From positions 851,090 to 915,089 of the forward strand of contig JAREIK010001333.1 in NCBI GenBank assembly GCA_029783825.1: a stretch of DNA of 64,000 nt, written 5' to 3'. This stretch comes from Sapria himalayana. Taxonomy: Eukaryota; Streptophyta; Magnoliopsida; Malpighiales; Rafflesiaceae. Position 1 is the first letter of the stretch. Each line of letters starts with the position of its first letter. The translations under genes and the position numbers were made by a program. The notes beneath the pieces are model-generated. The model made no database searches and was not told where the DNA came from. It was given only the letters and a program-made list of their open reading frames with translations. Of this stretch, positions 62,301-64,000 are shown piece by piece.

Positions 62301-62471
62301 ATGAAAAAGGATACGTTTGGTTCCAGATTCCATCTGAAATTTCTCAGCAACGTCAACGTAACCCTCAGTAACCAGAAAGTTCATCACTAGCTTATTCATG
62401 TCTTCTTTCCTAATTTTTACAGCGCTGAGCTTCTTTTCCCATTCTTCTCTCGTAATCGTTTTCTTAGACAT
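44113..62471 (-). CDS. GID8: GID8/TWA1-type LisH-CTLH-CRA protein, CTLH E3 ubiquitin ligase subunit, with giant intron
   Basis: GID8 is a scaffold subunit of the GID/CTLH ubiquitin ligase, bridging its RING pair to the rest of the complex. Coding exons on the minus strand: 62471-62315, 62227-62112, 44631-44343 and 44234-44113. They sum to 684 nt, 227 residues plus stop, matching the roughly 228 residues usual for the family, and all phases join. Exon 1: MSKKTITREEWEKKL and the LisH helix pair MNKLVMNFLVTEGYVDVAEKF. Exon 2 starts the CTLH domain: IDLSTIMDRMAVKKAVQCGN, VEEAIEKVNALNPK. Exon 3: FHLQQQRLIELIRNEKVEEA, LDFAQEQLAP, then the CRA domain (CPVGELMDLSQRIKTSNEVN, AAILMSQSHEK). Exon 4: PRLPSLLKMLLWAQNQLGEK. 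Intron 2 is 17,480 bp (44632-62111) and full of transposon relics. Intron 3 is 108 bp, lacks stops and holds G24/C24. The ATG follows a GTGTTCAG acceptor-like site, so a 5' UTR intron is likely. No coding lesion is seen. Confidence 0.92.
44284..44307. repeat. G24 homopolymer (C24 on the gene strand) in GID8 intron 3
   Basis: Twenty-four consecutive G on the plus strand, near the middle of the 108-bp intron between 44343 and 44234. On the gene strand it acts as an extended polypyrimidine run far from the acceptor. If translated it gives a run of eight Pro. Its length is likely unstable and hard to sequence exactly. Confidence 0.95.
44632..45329. other. GID8 intron 2, 5' part: microsatellite and diverged GC-rich repeat
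   Basis: Contains (CA)n and (TA)n right after the exon border (44637-44690), then about 44750-45290 rich in GGCCGG/CCAGGCC words ending near CCCATTTGATACTTC, a degraded hAT-type right terminus. No gene. Confidence 0.55.
45330..46205. repeat. AT-rich tandem repeat, about 300-bp unit, three copies
   Basis: Units begin near 45330, 45655 and 45944 with TTTGATTGCACATGCATATT or a close variant, then share AAACTATATTATTATT, GATAAATTAATTAAT and ATTTAATTAATTATTAAAATA. Copy 1 is lengthened by a (TG)n at about 45541-45580. Copy 3 ends at about 46205. Confidence 0.82.
46206..47220. other. AT-rich non-coding DNA in GID8 intron 2
   Basis: No recognisable gene. It may hold the far end of the hAT element whose transposase relic follows, but no terminus with a target duplication was found. 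Confidence 0.45.
47221..49640 (-). pseudogene. hAT transposase relic (DUF659 / C-terminal dimerisation type), internally duplicated
   Basis: Reading the minus strand from 49640 down: a degraded N-terminal part (49220-49640), then the catalytic-core blocks EEKNVVQVIIDNFSNYLNAK and WWTLCAAHCIDLMFLDIRNF, the helical part KERLAMNYIYELMD and IWRKINVRWTSQLHRPLHEA, and near 47221-47440 the C-terminal dimerisation block (STSWWIYFGH, VLSLTCNTSGYERDWSTFES). These match plant hAT transposases of the BED-DUF659-Dimer-Tnp type. Stops and frameshifts are frequent, so it is dead. The middle part occurs twice because of the tandem duplication at 47442-49216. It sits in GID8 intron 2 in the same orientation as the gene. 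Confidence 0.87.
47442..49216. repeat. Tandem duplication of an 887-bp segment of the hAT transposase relic
   Basis: Copy 1 is 47442-48328 and copy 2 is 48329-49216. They differ at only a handful of sites, for example MDYVKEK against MDSVKEK, GGVDIKYDP against GGVEIKYDS, and one extra T in a poly(T) run. The junction joins CTTTTTCCAT to CCTATCCATG. The near identity of two dead copies means the duplication is much younger than the decay of the transposase. Confidence 0.95.
49641..51143. other. AT-rich non-coding DNA in GID8 intron 2
   Basis: No gene. Two roughly related segments (about 49985-50170 and about 50540-50720) share CAAGATCTCA, TAATTAGAAATAAT, AATCCAACATA and AAAAATATATAATATCAAAAT words, suggesting an old duplication of several hundred bases. 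Confidence 0.5.
51144..51468. mobile_element. GC-rich hAT-type element, copy F
   Basis: Termini TAGAGGTGTCAAACGTGCCG and GCCCGTTTGACACCTCTA with a perfect 8-bp duplication CTCAAAGA at 51136-51143 and 51469-51476. At 325 bp it is the shortest complete copy and its GC-rich interior is well preserved, so it may be among the most recent insertions. Confidence 0.9.
51477..54001. other. GID8 intron 2: AT-rich DNA with diverged GC-rich repeat patches
   Basis: A two-copy repeat of roughly 110 bp lies at about 52137-52352 (GTCGGTCGATATTTTTTTAA against GCTAGTTGATGTTTTTTAAA and similar following sequence). Patches at about 51970-52140, 52800-53330 and 53480-53770 have GGCCCA/CATGGC words of the hAT-type family. 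A degraded left terminus TAGAGATGTCTAACAACCC is at 53480. No gene. Confidence 0.5.
54010..54422. mobile_element. Chimeric insertion with hAT-type right end
   Basis: A perfect 8-bp direct repeat CCTATGTT (54002-54009 and 54423-54430) brackets the segment. The right terminus CGTCCCGTTTGACACCTCTA is that of the GC-rich family, but the left end GCACGGACACGGATACG is not. The interior has CGGATACGAACACGG-type repeats and a C-rich tract (about 54220-54296). Confidence 0.6.
54431..57399. other. GID8 intron 2: AT-rich DNA, no gene seen
   Basis: Only short random frames. The 3' part probably contains the 5' half of the LINE relic that becomes recognisable from about 57400, but I could not anchor it. 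Confidence 0.5.
57400..58960 (+). pseudogene. RTE-type LINE reverse transcriptase relic (plus strand)
   Basis: Decayed but ordered blocks of the plant RTE reverse transcriptase: IYKLIIMTKDNYISQIKYTK and NSDLDK before the RT proper, IIIPIYKIRDIQLYNNYKGI (family PIYK-KGDIQ-C-NYRGI), IFINFKKLYDIISRDVI (family VFIDLEKAYDRVPRE, catalytic Asp region), and near 58700-58860 the tail KIYKIII--IILYVNEY and IKEVIYKKESFNEI. The YADD region is unrecognisable and stops are frequent. Opposite in orientation to GID8. Confidence 0.78.
58961..61539. other. GID8 intron 2: AT-rich DNA with GGGTTGGGTT-type repeat patches
   Basis: (AT)n at about 59366-59390. Patches at about 59440-59630 and 60060-60245 carry CCCAACC/GGGTTGGG words (CAACCCAACCCAACACCCC near 60215). 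These are typical of dispersed plant repeats, not of telomeres. No gene. Confidence 0.5.
61540..61900 (-). pseudogene. RTE-type LINE 3'-region relic (minus strand)
   Basis: On the minus strand the frame KIYRTVICLVILYESECSTT, followed by YIQIISVK-MKIVKM, matches the conserved plant RTE tail around KFYRTAIRPAMLYGSECWAV-QHI-KMSVAEMRMLRWM. Upstream (toward 61900) SVYLDRVCIVILLNS corresponds to the SASGVLCDRR block. It is broken by stops. A second, oppositely oriented RTE copy in the same intron. Confidence 0.75.
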
Positions 62472-63115
62472 CTCCTGAACACATCAAACACGAATTAGCA
62501 AGGTATTGAAGTTTAAGTGTACGGTTTCTGCTCATTGATACGTTATTTCCGAGAAACAATTTGCACAAGTTTCTCCGTAGGTAATCTTAACCATTCAGTT
62601 ATTTCAATATGCACATTGCATCATTCAGAACAAGTAGAATAAATTTTGAAGCCATAACCAAATCGAAAACATATATGGCAGCAATTTGCGAGCTACAAAA
62701 TGTAAACAATCATTTCGTTCACTTCGCCAATACGGTTATTCTAAGCACCTGATAGCAACGAGGGAACAGAATTAGCTAACAGATGATTTTTCCAGCAAAA
62801 ACAGTTAAATCAATCATTATGAAAGCTAACCCTTAATTATACCAATCGCCTGTAAATACTTCCGTTTCTTCCCCCTCCGCAGAGTGACGAATCACGATAG
62901 AGAACTGAGACATCACTACGTCACCTCGCGAGCTCAATCGAGCCCATCATAATGCTCATTCGATGAATTTAACAGTTCCTACCAACAGAACTAGATCGCA
63001 CAGTTACAGTCCCGCAGGCCGCAGCTGTGAATCTGCGAGTAGCGAATCAGAACATCCAAAAACTCCGTACCAGACATGCCGCGAGGAAGAACACCCCGAA
63101 AAACTCGGTTATAAC
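62472..63115 (-). promoter_or_regulatory. Probable GID8 5' leader (with intron) and promoter
   Basis: Four bases upstream of the ATG lies a GTGTTCAG acceptor-like site, so a leader intron probably separates the ATG from a GC-richer, leader-like block at about 62865-63110 that stands out from the AT-rich surroundings. GGAAGTATTT near 62860 could supply the donor. No TATA box was fixed. Confidence 0.45.
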
Positions 63116-63213
63116 TTAAAAAAAAAATAAACAAACACATTATTTTCTTATTCACGCTTTAAAATATAAAATTCTTTTCTGATTTTTAATAATTATTTTG
63201 ATCATTATTATAG

Positions 63214-64000
63214 GGGAAAATTATGCTGAGGAATCCTATTTTGAAAATATTTGATAAAAGTTCTATTCCTTAGAATTTTAACAAAAATACCTCCAAACAA
63301 ATTTTATTTTGTTTTTTTTTTTTCTGTTTTTTTCTCAAACTCATACATGCTCTTACTCTAACACATTATTAAAAAAATAAAAAAAAATTGAAAACTATAT
63401 TATATATATGTACAATTATATGTATGATAATAATATTATAAATATATGTATTTATAAGTATATGTATATATGTATATACATGTTTATAATCATATAAATG
63501 AAGACATTTATAGGTATACATAAATGTTTTTTATAAATATATTTATAAATGAAAAGATAATATTCATCATGTTAATATAAAATGTTTATAAATATCAATT
63601 ATACATCTTTTAGAAAACACATATATATTTATAGAGATATACATGCATACTTTAAACACATGCGTTTATAGAGAGATATACATGTATATTGTACACACAT
63701 ATACATTTATACTATATATGTGTATAGTACTCATGTATAAATATATGGATTTTAGACTATACTAATTTAGTACAAAATCAAAAATTTATCTTTAGAGTGG
63801 ATGAGTTTGAGAGCTACACCACTCAACTCATGATATCAGCATAATTTTTGTATTTATTGCTTGCTTGTGGAATTTTTATGGGGTGTGAAATTCAATCTTA
63901 GAGTTTGTTGTTGCCTTAATTTTACTTATTGTGTGAGGGAGAAGGATAAAAAATGAGATTTTTTTTTGAAAATTCTTTATTTTTCATTTTTATACTTTGA
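63214..64000. mobile_element. Start of a foldback-type element running off the window
   Basis: GGGGAAAATTATGCTGAGGA at 63214 resembles the terminal motif of the other foldback elements (GGGAAAATTATG-type). It is followed by an arm and then a TA/TG-rich core with many ATATATGTATA words. The right arm would lie beyond 64000, so the call is tentative. Confidence 0.4.

Overview
This is a nuclear genomic window from a flowering plant. It shows GT-AG introns, an alternative NAD(P)H dehydrogenase, a plant-type secretory carrier membrane protein (SCAMP), a COG5 Golgi-tether gene and a GID8/LisH-CTLH-CRA gene, all in AT-rich DNA packed with plant-type repeats: hAT and Mutator-like non-autonomous elements, Ty1/copia remnants and RTE-type LINE remnants. 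The species cannot be named from the sequence. The large TE-filled intron and abundant RTE LINEs suggest a TE-rich genome with introns that tolerate expansion. There is no sign of bacterial genes, operons or CRISPR.

Layout. 1-2876 (+): 3' part of an internal type II NAD(P)H dehydrogenase (NDA-like), six exons, with an apparent one-base frameshift in the penultimate exon. 3841-11975 (+): a broken SCAMP gene whose exons are separated by a 1.04-kb foldback element, a nest of GC-rich hAT-type elements and a perfect 10-bp minisatellite. 14575-17257 (-): an intact three-exon COG5 gene, convergent with the SCAMP relic. 17258-42700: about 25 kb without an intact gene, holding foldback elements, tandem repeats, copia debris and microsatellites. 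43109-43381 (+): a small plant-specific protein gene of unknown function. 44113-62471 (-): a GID8-type gene of four coding exons, with a 17.5-kb second intron filled with a tandemly duplicated hAT transposase relic, hAT-type elements and two RTE LINE relics. 62472-64000: its probable 5' leader and promoter, then the start of another foldback-type repeat.

The genes do not form a pathway. They are ordinary eukaryotic housekeeping genes: respiratory-chain bypass, vesicle membrane, Golgi tethering, and a CTLH/GID ubiquitin ligase subunit. I found no convincing novel multigene system. The most notable points are (a) a GC-rich hAT-type family with seven insertions showing 8-bp target duplications, one of which can be checked against a paralogous empty site inside the window, (b) the unrecognised SCAMP relic with its 57-copy decamer array, (c) the giant GID8 intron, and (d) a 108-bp, stop-free, exitron-like third intron of GID8 that contains a 24-G homopolymer.
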